Source of the DNA: Chitinophaga silvisoli
GTDB taxonomy: Bacteria; Bacteroidota; Bacteroidia; Chitinophagales; Chitinophagaceae
NCBI RefSeq assembly: GCF_003412465.1
Contig: NZ_QTJV01000008.1
Location: forward strand, 62,001 to 126,000
DNA: 64,000 nucleotides
Direction: 5' to 3'
Positions 1 through 9,081 of the stretch are shown one piece after another. The position numbers and the translations under genes were made by a program. Positions within the stretch are counted from its first letter, which is position 1. Every line of letters begins with the position of its first letter. The notes below the pieces were generated by a model that was not told the DNA's origin, ran no database searches, and saw nothing but the letters and a program-made list of their open reading frames with translations.

Positions 1-1
1 A

Positions 2-454
2 CAAAGGGTATTGGCGATTCAACAGATTCTGGCAGATAAGAAGCATGTGACGCTGACCTCGAAAATTGACCCGGCGGTGTATGTGACGGCGGATAACAAT
101 ATGCTGGAACTGATTATCAGGAACCTCGTTAATAATGCGATTAAGTTCACACCTAATAATGGGCAGGTAAAGATCAGCCTGAATGTGAAGGATGGTATTT
201 GCCAGCTGATGGTGACGGACAATGGGATTGGCATCGATAGTTCGCATAAGGATGAGATCTTCTCGCTGAAGACGCAGTCTACCTTTGGAACGAACAATGA
301 GAAAGGGATTGGATTGGGATTGGTGCTTTGTAAGGAATTGCAGGCTTTGCAGCATGGGGAGCTGTGGTTTGAGAGTGTGCCGGGTAAGGGAACGACCTTT
401 TTTGCTACGATACCGGTGGCGAATCCGGCAGCGGATGGAAGGTTGTCGGCGTAA
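2..454 (+). CDS. Sensor histidine kinase, C-terminal HATPase domain (5' end outside window)
   Basis: This is the ATP-binding tail of a two-component histidine kinase, which would phosphorylate a response regulator. The reading frame is open to the left edge, so the gene starts before the window; the TTG at 11 is not a credible start. The visible part has the HATPase_c motifs in order: N box NLVNNAIKFTPNNG, G1 box DNGIGI, G2 box GIGLGLVLCKEL, and a terminal GKGTTF loop. The sensor region, HisKA helix and phospho-acceptor histidine are not in the window, so the stimulus cannot be inferred. No response regulator lies beside it on this side; a tandem-repeat array follows directly. The family call is firm and the specific role is unknown. 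Confidence 0.93.
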   Translation, partial: QRVLAIQQILADKKHVTLTSKIDPAVYVTADNNMLELIIRNLVNNAIKFTPNNGQVKISLNVKDGICQLMVTDNGIGIDSSHKDEIFSLKTQSTFGTNNEKGIGLGLVLCKELQALQHGELWFESVPGKGTTFFATIPVANPAADGRLSA

Positions 455-470
455 AAGGCAAGACGGGAAG

Positions 471-694
471 GTTATTGAATAAAGAATTGTGTTATCTGGA
501 TATGAAGGAGATTGCGTTATCCGGATATAAAGGAGAATGACGGTATCCGGATAAGAAGGAGAATGACATTTTCCGGATATGAAGGAGAATGACGTTATCC
601 GGATAAGAAGTAGAATGACGTTTTCCGGATATGAAGAAGAATGACGTTTTCCTGATATGAAGCCGAATTGTATTATCCGGATAAAAAACAGCGG
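471..694. repeat. Array of about eight 26-bp tandem repeats
   Basis: The stretch between the kinase stop and the susD terminator consists of imperfect copies of a 26-bp unit close to GTTATCCGGATAAGAAGGAG followed by AATGAC. Units begin near 491, 516, 542, 568, 594, 620, 646 and 672. A shortened, decayed copy lies at 471-490, and the last copy runs into the susD terminator. The core TCCGGATA is kept in most copies. The unit length is not a multiple of three and stop codons occur in the frames checked, so it is noncoding. The copies abut without unique spacers, which rules out a CRISPR array. The function is not known from sequence. Confidence 0.9.
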
Positions 695-711
695 AGCCGA
701 AGACCCCGCTG
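683..711 (-). terminator. Rho-independent terminator of the SusCD operon
   Basis: Read on the minus strand, just after the susD stop, a stem of about ten pairs (CAGCGGGGTC against GGCTCCGCTG, with wobble pairs and a TTC loop) is followed by six Ts. It would end transcription of the susC-susD unit before the repeat array. Confidence 0.82.
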
Positions 712-726
712 CTTTCCGGGTTCCGC

Positions 727-2106
727 TTACTTATCCCACCAGAGAAAATCTGCCAAATTATTTACCTCCGGCACATTTGCCGCATTCCGGCTGGTCTCAG
801 AGGCCGGATAACTCACCCTCCTGATAAACGTACTCAATAGCGCATTCGCTGGTAATTTAAAATCTTTGTATTTGTAATCATACCTCCGGGCATCTGTCCA
901 GCACTCCGGCTGCAGGAACAGGGCCACATATTTCTCTTTGAAGATAAGATCCCTGGAGAATGCTGGTAATTGTGCCAGATAGGCTGCCTTGTCAGCCGCA
1001 GACACGCCCACTTTATCCATATTGGCTCCTATCCCATCCAGGTAAGCCTGGTAGGCCTTTGCCGGATCTGTGTCATAGTAAGCTTCGGCAGCTATGAACC
1101 TGGCTTCTGCATAGGTCAGCAACAGTAAAGGAGCCCCTGATTTACTATAATACCCGTTTACGGAGAGGTAGCACTGCCCCTTGTCTGTTCCGGAGCCTAC
1201 GCGGCCTGCCCCATTTACTGTGCCCCTGTAATCACCATACCGGGTCGTATCGGTGATCAGCGGCAGACGGGGATCAAAAATGCCATAAGTGGTGCCATTC
1301 AGGGCATTGATAAAGGTGGCACTAAGCCAGCCATCCAGGTTACCGCTGGCATTGCCTACGGCGACTTCATTCCAGAGGCTCAGGCTTTCAAAACGGGTGA
1401 TGGCAGCATCGTCACTATTGCTGATATATCCATTTTCCAGGGCAGCCAATACGGCAGCAGGATCATAGTTTGCCTGTTTGCTTAGGCGATTGAGTAAGCG
1501 TGCCTTGAGGGTATAAGCAGTTTTGATCCAGGCTGCGGCTGAACCGCCATGTACCAGGTCGTTTTCCGCATCCAGGGTAATGAGTGGGTCAGCCTGGTTG
1601 AGCGCAGCGATTCCCTTTTCTATGAGCAATAAGCAGGTATCGTAAATGGCTTCACCTTTGTCATAAGCGGGTGTAAGGTAGGTTGCTCCCTGCCATGCCT
1701 GGGAATAAGGCGCATCTCCCCAAAGATCTATCAGCATACTCATGTTGTAAGCCTCCAGGATCTGACCTACACCCATGTGCTGATAGGCGTTTTTCGCCGC
1801 AGCCAGGGCTTCCATCTGCCGGATGTCTTCAATTGTAAGGTAGATATTCTTCCAGGTACTGCTGGCATCTATATCATCATACACATCAGTGGCGCTGCTG
1901 GCATTGGGCGAAGCCAGCTGTTGTACATAATATGACGTGATATTGGCTACGTTGAAGACATTGACACCTGTCTGGTAGGTGACTTCTGCCAGGAGCCCGT
2001 TGATAGGTGGATGAGTGGTTTGATTTGGATTGGTCTGATTGACATCCAGGTAGCCTTTGGAGCAGGCTGTAATGGTGAGCATCAGGAAGATATATACTCG
2101 TTTCAT
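727..2106 (-). CDS. SusD/RagB-family outer-membrane nutrient-binding lipoprotein (SusD-like 2 type)
   Basis: This is a surface-exposed glycan-binding lipoprotein that acts as the lid on a SusC-type porin. The N-terminus is a short lipoprotein signal ending in the lipobox TITAC, so Cys15 would be lipidated. It is followed by KGYLDVNQTNPNQTT, a sequence typical of the SusD-like 2 branch (PF12771). The length of 459 residues is slightly short of the usual 480-550 but fits this branch. The sequence is rich in aromatic and alpha-helical TPR-like segments, as expected. It lies 4 bp downstream of susC and the two are surely cotranscribed. The ligand cannot be read from the sequence; the neighbouring GH36 gene suggests alpha-galactosides, but only by position. 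Confidence 0.93.
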   Translation of the reverse strand: MKRVYIFLMLTITACSKGYLDVNQTNPNQTTHPPINGLLAEVTYQTGVNVFNVANITSYYVQQLASPNASSATDVYDDIDASSTWKNIYLTIEDIRQMEALAAAKNAYQHMGVGQILEAYNMSMLIDLWGDAPYSQAWQGATYLTPAYDKGEAIYDTCLLLIEKGIAALNQADPLITLDAENDLVHGGSAAAWIKTAYTLKARLLNRLSKQANYDPAAVLAALENGYISNSDDAAITRFESLSLWNEVAVGNASGNLDGWLSATFINALNGTTYGIFDPRLPLITDTTRYGDYRGTVNGAGRVGSGTDKGQCYLSVNGYYSKSGAPLLLLTYAEARFIAAEAYYDTDPAKAYQAYLDGIGANMDKVGVSAADKAAYLAQLPAFSRDLIFKEKYVALFLQPECWTDARRYDYKYKDFKLPANALLSTFIRRVSYPASETSRNAANVPEVNNLADFLWWDK

Positions 2107-2110
2107 GACT

Positions 2111-5100
2111 TTAGAATTGAAGGTTTACACTAAACAAAAAACTCCGTGTGGCAGGGTATGTAAAACCCGCAAAGCTATCAGCCCCATTACTGCTGGCGGC
2201 GGCAGAACTCGTTTCAGGATCGAAGCCTGTATACTTTGTATGCAGCCAGAGGTTATTGCCCGTAAATGAAACGGTAGCCCCTGAAATAGTATGGGTGGGT
2301 TTCAGCCAGCCGGCAGGCAGGGTATAAGACAGGCCTGCTGAACGGAGGCGGATCCAGGAAGCATTTTCAATGAACTTGTCACTGGCACCCCGGTAGTAAT
2401 TCCTATAATAACCGGCTCCATAATCGATACCGTCAGGGCCTGTGCTTTGGCCGAGGTAAACAGCTTTCTGGTTCCGGGTACCATCTGCCAGCACGCCGTC
2501 AAACACGATTGTCTGGTTCCTGTTTTCCGTAATCTTTGATTCTCCGAAAGCGGCGAGGAAATTGGAAAGCTGGTTATACTTGTACTGCCCCTGTCTCACA
2601 TCCAGCAATAATGAAAGTGTAAAGTTTTTGTAGCGGAAGGTCTGCAGGGTGCTAGCCATCCACTTAGGCAGGGTACTGCCCAGGTAGCGCTGATTGGTGA
2701 CATCGTCCAGGATGGGGAAACCATTTGCCCCGATCAGCAATGGCAGGTCTTTACGCAAGGTCACACCATCATCATCATCTTTGGGATAGTAGCGTTTGTA
2801 ACTACGGCCATAGAGTGCACCATAGGCCATACCGGGCACCAGTTTGCTGGTAACTGTTGAACTGAGGTAACCATACTGGCTGGAGATCACGATCTCTTTT
2901 AGTTCGGCTCCCTGTTGTTCATTCAGCTTGATCACCCTGTTTCTATTGGTAGAGAAATTGATCTTGAAATCCCAGCCAAAGTCCTTGCTGCGTACCGGCA
3001 TTGCCGTGACTGTTACTTCCAGTCCTTTATTATTAATCTCACCTGCATTTACATAGGCCTGGTCATAGCCCGTTGCATTGGAAACGTATACGGGTACCAG
3101 CAGATCCTTACTCTTTTGCTGGTAAGCATTTACTTCCAGTCCTAAGCGGTTGTCCAGGAAACGGAGTTCCGTGCCGATCTCACTGGTATTGGTAAACTCC
3201 GGACGGAGATTGGCATTGCCCAATGTCCTGCTCTGGTAAAAAGGCACTGTGGTGCCGATAGGATCACCGGTTTCAAAGCCATTGGTAATCGCATATGCAT
3301 CGCCGTCTTTACCGATTTGTGCATAAGAGAGTTTCAGTTTTCCATAACTCCACCATCCCGGTAGTTTGAACATATCAGAGAAGATATAGCTAAGGCTGGC
3401 GCTTGGATAGAAGTAACTGCGGTTATCGCGGGACAAGGTAGAAGTGAGGTCATTTCTGCCTGTAAGTTCCAGGAAGAGCAGGTTCTTCCAGCCCAGGGTG
3501 AGGTCGCCAAAGTAGCCATAGTTGCGATAGTCGAGGATATAGGAGTCCCCTTTCACACGTTTGGCATTGCCCAGTAAAAAGAGGTCAGGCACTACGAGGG
3601 TATCCCCTTCCACGCTGCTTCTGCGTACCCGTTGATCACGAAGGTCATGGCCGACTTTGAAATCAACCGAGAATTTCTCATTGAATGTCTTTGTGAAATT
3701 CGCCATCAGTGTGGATGTAAGGTTCCTGCTGCGCAGGTTGTATTCATCTATGAAACCATAGGCATTGTCATCGAGGTTGGGTGCTTCATCCACTACACCC
3801 AATGGCCCGGGGGCTGTATGTGTACGGCCGTCGGTATAGAAATCATTTCCGAAGCGGTAAGAGAAATTTAACCAGTCTATGGGTTTGTAAGTGATATAGG
3901 CGCTGGCTATTGCCCTGTTGACATTGTCTTTGAATTTATTGGTTGAGAGGGTGTAAATGGGGTTGTTTGTACCACTGCTATAAGTTTGTTGGGTGCCGTC
4001 CGGCTTCAGGTAATCTTTCATATTCCAGCGGGGTGCCCAGTAGATAATTTGTTCGCCATAACGATCGGAGTTCACCCTGTTGCCGCCGGAATTGATGTAA
4101 TTGAGAGAAGCCCCGGCAGTCACCTTATCACTGATTTTGAAGGTGGCGTTCAGGCGGGCATTGTAACTGGTGTAGTCGCTAAAGGGGATGACACCATTCT
4201 GTTTGAAATAAGACACGGAACCCATTACCTGTGCGGCTTCGGTACCACCGCCCAGGCTGAGGGTATGCCGGGTTTGCATGCCGGTCCGGAATGCCTGCTT
4301 ATAGTTATTATAGAGTGTAGCCGGGTGCGTAGGATCTTCCTGCCTGGCTTCGGCGACGGTGGGTCCCCAGGTGGGCCAGAAGCTGGCAGCATCGTATACG
4401 CCCAGGTAACCCTGTGTGTAGGTAGATTGCACATCGGGGGTTTTGTTTACCTGGTCAAAGCCGTACATGCCATTGTAGGAGACCTTGATCTTGCCGGCCT
4501 TTGCGGATTTGGTGGTGATGATGATTGCACCATTGGCAGCACGAATACCATAAAGGGCGGTAGCAGCGCCACCTCTCAGTACAGAAATATTGTCGATATC
4601 ATCGGGGTTGATGTCTGAAGCGCGGTTACTCATGCCACGGGTTTCGGCACCGCCGGTGGTGTAGGTGCTATTGTCTATTTCCACACCGTCTATGATAAAG
4701 AGGGGTTGATTGTTTCTATCGCCGGCGAGGGAGTTGATGCCGCGAATGATGATACGGGAACTTTGCCCCGGGCCGCCGCCGGTACTGGTGATCTGCACAC
4801 CTGCTACTTTGCCTTGCAGTGCATTGACTACATTGGGCTGGCGGTTTACATTCAGGTCTGCATTGTCTACCTGCTGAATGGTGTAGCCAAGGGCCCGTTT
4901 TTCCTTCTTCACACCAAAGGCGGTGACAACGACTTCGCTAAGGTCTTTTTGAGATGTCTGCATTACAACATCTATAGCAGCCTGATCGCCTACAGGTATT
5001 TCCTGTGTGGTGTAACCCACATAACTAAAGATGAGTGTGGCGTTGTTGTTTTTTAAAGTGATCGTGTAAGATCCTGCCGCATCAGTGTAGGCGTGATTCT

Positions 5101-5245
5101 GGGTGCTCTTTTCAATGATGACGACTCTTTCCAGTGCTTGTTTATTATCCCCGGCGGTGACAGTGCCGTGTACGGATTTTCCCTGCTGTGCAAGGGAAAT
5201 CGAGGTGATGCATAACAGTAGCATCAGCCATGACAAAAATTGCAT
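2111..5245 (-). CDS. SusC/RagA-family TonB-linked outer membrane receptor
   Basis: This is a TonB-dependent importer of 1044 residues in the outer membrane, partner of the SusD protein immediately downstream. A signal peptide (cleavage near SLAQQ) leads into a carboxypeptidase-regulatory-like beta-sandwich domain at about 22-100. Next comes the TonB box region (DLSEVVVTAFGVKKEKRALG) and the plug domain. The plug carries the SusC hallmarks GVQITSTGGGPGQSSRIIIRG and SVLRGGAATALYGIRAANGA. The remainder is the 22-strand barrel, ending in an aromatic residue (NLQF), as outer-membrane proteins do. No FecR-like signalling extension is present, so it is probably a plain importer. A 12-bp palindrome lies about 26 bp before the start codon. 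Confidence 0.96.
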   Translation of the reverse strand: MQFLSWLMLLLCITSISLAQQGKSVHGTVTAGDNKQALERVVIIEKSTQNHAYTDAAGSYTITLKNNNATLIFSYVGYTTQEIPVGDQAAIDVVMQTSQKDLSEVVVTAFGVKKEKRALGYTIQQVDNADLNVNRQPNVVNALQGKVAGVQITSTGGGPGQSSRIIIRGINSLAGDRNNQPLFIIDGVEIDNSTYTTGGAETRGMSNRASDINPDDIDNISVLRGGAATALYGIRAANGAIIITTKSAKAGKIKVSYNGMYGFDQVNKTPDVQSTYTQGYLGVYDAASFWPTWGPTVAEARQEDPTHPATLYNNYKQAFRTGMQTRHTLSLGGGTEAAQVMGSVSYFKQNGVIPFSDYTSYNARLNATFKISDKVTAGASLNYINSGGNRVNSDRYGEQIIYWAPRWNMKDYLKPDGTQQTYSSGTNNPIYTLSTNKFKDNVNRAIASAYITYKPIDWLNFSYRFGNDFYTDGRTHTAPGPLGVVDEAPNLDDNAYGFIDEYNLRSRNLTSTLMANFTKTFNEKFSVDFKVGHDLRDQRVRRSSVEGDTLVVPDLFLLGNAKRVKGDSYILDYRNYGYFGDLTLGWKNLLFLELTGRNDLTSTLSRDNRSYFYPSASLSYIFSDMFKLPGWWSYGKLKLSYAQIGKDGDAYAITNGFETGDPIGTTVPFYQSRTLGNANLRPEFTNTSEIGTELRFLDNRLGLEVNAYQQKSKDLLVPVYVSNATGYDQAYVNAGEINNKGLEVTVTAMPVRSKDFGWDFKINFSTNRNRVIKLNEQQGAELKEIVISSQYGYLSSTVTSKLVPGMAYGALYGRSYKRYYPKDDDDGVTLRKDLPLLIGANGFPILDDVTNQRYLGSTLPKWMASTLQTFRYKNFTLSLLLDVRQGQYKYNQLSNFLAAFGESKITENRNQTIVFDGVLADGTRNQKAVYLGQSTGPDGIDYGAGYYRNYYRGASDKFIENASWIRLRSAGLSYTLPAGWLKPTHTISGATVSFTGNNLWLHTKYTGFDPETSSAAASSNGADSFAGFTYPATRSFLFSVNLQF

Positions 5246-5270
5246 AAGCTGAATTTTAGGTGAACAATGT

Positions 5271-5282
5271 ATCTGTACAGAT
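5271..5282. promoter_or_regulatory. 12-bp perfect palindrome upstream of susC, possible operator
   Basis: ATCTGTACAGAT reads the same on both strands and ends 26 bp before the susC start codon, in the expected leader or promoter-proximal region. It could be a dimeric regulator site. No matching regulator gene is adjacent, and a single short palindrome can arise by chance. Confidence 0.3.
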
Positions 5283-5352
5283 GATTGAGTTAGACAAATC
5301 TTCCTTAGGCGATTGATTCTGGTTTCTCTTTAAATGTAGGAAATATATTTTA

Positions 5353-5391
5353 CAAACAAACGCTTCCACCTTCGGCGGAAGCGTTTGTTTG
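5353..5391. terminator. Strong bidirectional-looking terminator between ompA-like gene and susC
   Basis: A 15-bp perfect stem (CAAACAAACGCTTCC against GGAAGCGTTTGTTTG) encloses a 9-nt loop. On the minus strand it lies 20 bp after the OmpA-protein stop and is followed by TAAAATATATTT. It should separate the GH36/OmpA transcript from susC-susD, so the pairs are probably transcribed separately. Confidence 0.8.
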
Positions 5392-5411
5392 AACGGGTGA
5401 CCGGGTGCACC

Positions 5412-6899
5412 TCAATCTGTGGTATGAAAAATGATGATTTCTACTCTCCTGTTTTTTCTCCTTCCCTCTGGTGTTTTATTATCTGCAACCGGCTGTGATT
5501 CACCCGCACCACTGATCTGGCGTATATCGTTCCCCACACCATATTGTTGCATATAGGTGGCTACGGCATTCGCTCTACGCAATGATAAATTGTAATTATA
5601 ATCATCATTGCCCGCATTGTCAGTATGCCCTGTCACCTGCAATTGTACACTTCCATCGCCGGGGATTTTTTTCATCAAACTATCAAGTGCTGTATGCAGC
5701 GCCGGATTTAACTCACTGCTGTTAAACTTGAACAAGATGTCAGGTATGACGAGGGTATCGGGTGGCGGCACAGGTTTCTTTACTATAAGTACGGGCGGGG
5801 CTGTTACATGGCAAAGGATCATCTCTACCCTGTTGTTATCTCCGCCACCTGCTGATGTGTCATATCTTGGATTGCTCTTCCCTTCTCCGCTGATCTGGAA
5901 ATCATCAAAGCTGTAGCCTTCATTATATACCAGGAAAGTGGCTACGGCCTTCGCTTTATCGTAAGATATAATCTTATTGTATTCTTCAGAAGCTGCCTGC
6001 CAGGCGTGGCCTACGAGTTTAATACGCATGCTTGTATCTCCCCTGTAGTTTTTCAATGCCTCGTTGATCTGTTGTTTATATCGCTCACTGATGGTGGTAT
6101 GGTCCTGGTTAAACAGGTCATCTTTCAGGATCAGGGTATCGCATCCTTCATGCGTTCCGTTCAAGGTATGCACCACAGTGCGGCCGGGGGTCAGGTTTTC
6201 AGGGATGGTATGCCTGTGATGTTCGGCATAGAGTGCAGCGCGGGTGGCCGCAGTATCCGGGCACATGGGCAATTGTTCATTGACGGGTGTGATACTAATG
6301 CTATCTATGAGCAGCTGTGCATTGCTATAGCCCGAAAAACCATTTTTGCGGATTGGTGCTTTGAAATTGCCCAGGATCAGGTGAGTGGCATTGTTAGGTG
6401 CCACATAGGTCTTCTCCAGGATGTACCAGGGCATTTTAGTATGCCAGAGTTTCTTTTGCTGGTCCACCTCATTGAGTTCCACGCTGACTGATTGCGACAG
6501 GCAACCAGCGTTTTCACTAAAGATAAACGCTGTATCAAAACGGAGTCCTATCCGTAAAGGATAATTCTCCGTATTCATATAGACCCTGATCTTATAGGCC
6601 TGTCCTTTTTGCAGGGCACAGAGGAGGCGGGTTTGAATATAGACCCTGGAATCCGGATTTTCTACCGGTCCTTCCTGCAGGAGGGATACATAGTGCTGCC
6701 CCTGCAAAGCGGCTCCGTTGCAGAGATATTTCATTTTGATCATCTCAGGTGCAACGGCCATCCACCCGCAGGGAGCGCAGGGCGCTATGTATTCCGTGCA
6801 GATATTTACTTCTTCAAAACTGGCATTCGGCACTATATTTTGTGCCATCAACAGCTTAGTACAGTAACAGAAAAATAATATCAGGAAGCTTAATTTCAT
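5412..6899 (-). CDS. Secreted protein with two OmpA-like domains
   Basis: This is a 495-residue exported protein (signal peptide ending near LLMAQ) likely to anchor in peptidoglycan. After the signal, residues of about 21-200 resemble the beta-sandwich seen at the N-terminus of gliding-bacterium OmpA proteins (NIVPNASFEEVNICTEYIAP), including a possible ligand-binding jelly roll. Two OmpA C-terminal domains follow. The first, at about 265-350, is divergent, with VGHAWQAASEEYN and GDNNRVEMILC. The second, at about 375-490, is canonical, with DILFKFNSSELNP, VTGHTDNAGNDDYNYNLSLRRA and GRRKNRRVEI. Its start overlaps the GH36 stop by 4 bp (ATGA), so it is translated with that gene. A lipobox is not evident. 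The role of a double OmpA module beside a glycosidase is unclear. Confidence 0.88.
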   Translation of the reverse strand: MKLSFLILFFCYCTKLLMAQNIVPNASFEEVNICTEYIAPCAPCGWMAVAPEMIKMKYLCNGAALQGQHYVSLLQEGPVENPDSRVYIQTRLLCALQKGQAYKIRVYMNTENYPLRIGLRFDTAFIFSENAGCLSQSVSVELNEVDQQKKLWHTKMPWYILEKTYVAPNNATHLILGNFKAPIRKNGFSGYSNAQLLIDSISITPVNEQLPMCPDTAATRAALYAEHHRHTIPENLTPGRTVVHTLNGTHEGCDTLILKDDLFNQDHTTISERYKQQINEALKNYRGDTSMRIKLVGHAWQAASEEYNKIISYDKAKAVATFLVYNEGYSFDDFQISGEGKSNPRYDTSAGGGDNNRVEMILCHVTAPPVLIVKKPVPPPDTLVIPDILFKFNSSELNPALHTALDSLMKKIPGDGSVQLQVTGHTDNAGNDDYNYNLSLRRANAVATYMQQYGVGNDIRQISGAGESQPVADNKTPEGRRKNRRVEIIIFHTTD

Positions 6900-9049
6900 T
6901 CAGCCACAATTTCCAATACTTTGCTGGATAATGGCTCATGACCGGATACATTGATACCCGCTTTCATGAGATAGTCACCCGAAAATATCTTATTGTGTTC
7001 ATATAAATGAGATTCTTCGCCGGGCTTCAGGTTGATTTCCGTCACCCTGTATTGTCTTTGGGGATCTAAGCCCTGTAACTTCACCGGTGTGAAGTTTTCA
7101 CCGAAACGTGTATGGAGGTTATAAGCGAATAATACGGATTTGGATTTTGCAGGATCCACATACATGAGCACTGCCCTGTTTTCCTGGTAAGGAGAGATGA
7201 GGCGGTACAGGTCACCATGTGCCAGTACAGGTTGCAGGCGTTTATAATTTGCTACTGCCTGCTGACTGAATGTCCATTCATCGGGAGTGAATTTATCCAG
7301 GTTGATGTCATATCCCAGTCTGCCCATCATGGCAACATCGGTGCGGAACTTCAGGGATTGTTTGCCCCATGAGGTTACGTGGTCTGCCACAGTGAATGAA
7401 GGGAAGAAATAAGAATAGCCCCATTGGATAAATACTCTTTCAAACGGATCTGTGTTATCACTTGCCCAGAACTCTGTGAAGTATTGGAGACCACCATAGT
7501 CCACCCTGCCACCGCCGCCGGAGCAGAGCATAATGGCCAGGTGCGGATACTTACTACGTATGCGTTTCAGCACCTGGTACAGGCTGCGGGTATATTCGAT
7601 ATACAGGGCAGACTGGTTGTCTTTCAGGTAAGGAGAATATGCATTTGTGATCATACGGTTACAATCCCATTTGATGTAGGCAATGCCGGGATTTGTAGTC
7701 ATCATATGATCAACAATGTTGTAGACGAAGTCCTGTACTTTAGGATTTATGAGATCCAGGACCAGCTGGTTACGGAAGTAGTCCTCACTTCTGTTAGGCA
7801 GTTTGAGGATCCAGTCAGGATGCTGGTGGTACAGGTCACTGGCAGGGTTTACCATTTCGGGTTCGAGCCAGATGCCGAATTTCACCTTTTTTTCTTCCGC
7901 TGTTTTTACGAGGTAGCCCAGGCCATGGGGCAGTTTGGCTGTCATTTCCTGCCAGTCGCCCAGGCCAGCATTATCTGCGTTGCGTGGGTATTTGTTACCA
8001 AACCAGCCATCGTCCAATAAGAACAAGTCAGCACCTAATTTATGTGCATCATCGAACAGGGCAGTGAGTTTTTCTTCATTGAAATCAAAACCGGTCGCTT
8101 CCCAGTTATTCAGTAAAACGGTACGTGGTTGATCGCCATCGATCACACCATACTTAGCACCCCAGCGATGGAAGTTGCGGCTGATGGTACCGCGGCCATT
8201 ATCACTGTAAGAAAAGATGAATGCAGGCGTTTCGAAGTTTTGATCAGGCTGTAATTTGTATTGGGAAGCGTAGGTGTTCATACCGGAAATCACGCGCAGC
8301 ATGTTCAGTTCATCTACTTCAAATGCAAAGCGGAAGTTGCCCGTCCAGGCCAGGGTGCCTGCCATAACAGCACCATGTGTTTCAGTAGAAGGTTCATCTA
8401 AAGAAACCATATAGAAGGGCATCTGGTACATATCTGCACGGGTACCCAGTTTGGAATCGAGTATTTTGATGCCACTGGTCAGTTCATTTTCATCCATTTT
8501 CATTTCTTCTGCCCAGTCACCATGGAAATTGGTGAGGTAGTATTTATGTGCGTTGAAATGGAGAATGGACGATGCGAAATTGGCCAGTACGACAGCGCCT
8601 TTTTCTTTATGACTGATCTCTGTCCATACTTTGAAAACATCTTCTTTTGTATAGGTATTGACATGCAGTAATACGGTAAAAGGATATTTCGGATCACGCA
8701 GGGTGATGGTAGTGGCAGTTACGTTGTCGTCCGTCTTTACGGTGCTGCGGGTATTGTATAAGAGTTCAAGCGAAGGGTTGCCATCGGAATGAGTAACCTG
8801 TATAGCCGGTTCAAACAGATTGTTGGTGCCTGCGGGCGTATAGGCCTCCCAGCGTTCTACAGGGCGGAGTTGCTCACCACCATCGGCGAGCCTGGGACCG
8901 AAATATTTTTGCAATAAGTGGCCTTTCCCATCCACTTCAAATTCCAGTTGCAAATGATCTGTGCTGACAGTAAATCGTTCCTGTGCCAGGAGTCGTGTAC
9001 CAGGTAAACAACAAAAAATAAAAAAAGCAATAGTGACCTGTTTAATCAT
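6896..9049 (-). CDS. Alpha-galactosidase, glycoside hydrolase family 36
   Basis: This enzyme hydrolyses terminal alpha-1,6-galactose from raffinose-type oligosaccharides or galactomannan. It is a 717-residue protein with a signal peptide (cleavage near RLLAQ), so it works in the periplasm or outside. An N-terminal beta-supersandwich precedes a TIM barrel. Barrel motifs include LLNNWEATGFDFNEEKL, LFLLDDGWFG, GIWLEPEMVNP, YIKWDCNR and LCSGGGGRVDYGGL. The nucleophile is expected at Asp about 463 in KWDCNR and the acid/base at Asp about 530 in WASDNTDP. It is translationally coupled to the OmpA-like gene downstream. The symporter pseudogene ends only 32 bp upstream, so read-through from that operon is possible. 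Confidence 0.95.
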   Translation of the reverse strand: MIKQVTIAFFIFCCLPGTRLLAQERFTVSTDHLQLEFEVDGKGHLLQKYFGPRLADGGEQLRPVERWEAYTPAGTNNLFEPAIQVTHSDGNPSLELLYNTRSTVKTDDNVTATTITLRDPKYPFTVLLHVNTYTKEDVFKVWTEISHKEKGAVVLANFASSILHFNAHKYYLTNFHGDWAEEMKMDENELTSGIKILDSKLGTRADMYQMPFYMVSLDEPSTETHGAVMAGTLAWTGNFRFAFEVDELNMLRVISGMNTYASQYKLQPDQNFETPAFIFSYSDNGRGTISRNFHRWGAKYGVIDGDQPRTVLLNNWEATGFDFNEEKLTALFDDAHKLGADLFLLDDGWFGNKYPRNADNAGLGDWQEMTAKLPHGLGYLVKTAEEKKVKFGIWLEPEMVNPASDLYHQHPDWILKLPNRSEDYFRNQLVLDLINPKVQDFVYNIVDHMMTTNPGIAYIKWDCNRMITNAYSPYLKDNQSALYIEYTRSLYQVLKRIRSKYPHLAIMLCSGGGGRVDYGGLQYFTEFWASDNTDPFERVFIQWGYSYFFPSFTVADHVTSWGKQSLKFRTDVAMMGRLGYDINLDKFTPDEWTFSQQAVANYKRLQPVLAHGDLYRLISPYQENRAVLMYVDPAKSKSVLFAYNLHTRFGENFTPVKLQGLDPQRQYRVTEINLKPGEESHLYEHNKIFSGDYLMKAGINVSGHEPLSSKVLEIVAE

Positions 9050-9081
9050 AACGTAAAATGGTTAATTAGCTGGTTAAGCTA

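Noticed and set aside
471-694. CRISPR-like array
   Set aside because: The units abut with no unique spacers, vary in sequence and show no dyad symmetry or cas genes, so a simple tandem repeat is the better description.
3986-4618. 210-residue plus-strand open frame inside susC
   Set aside because: It is antisense to the conserved SusC plug and barrel, has no homology features, and is a by-product of codon bias.
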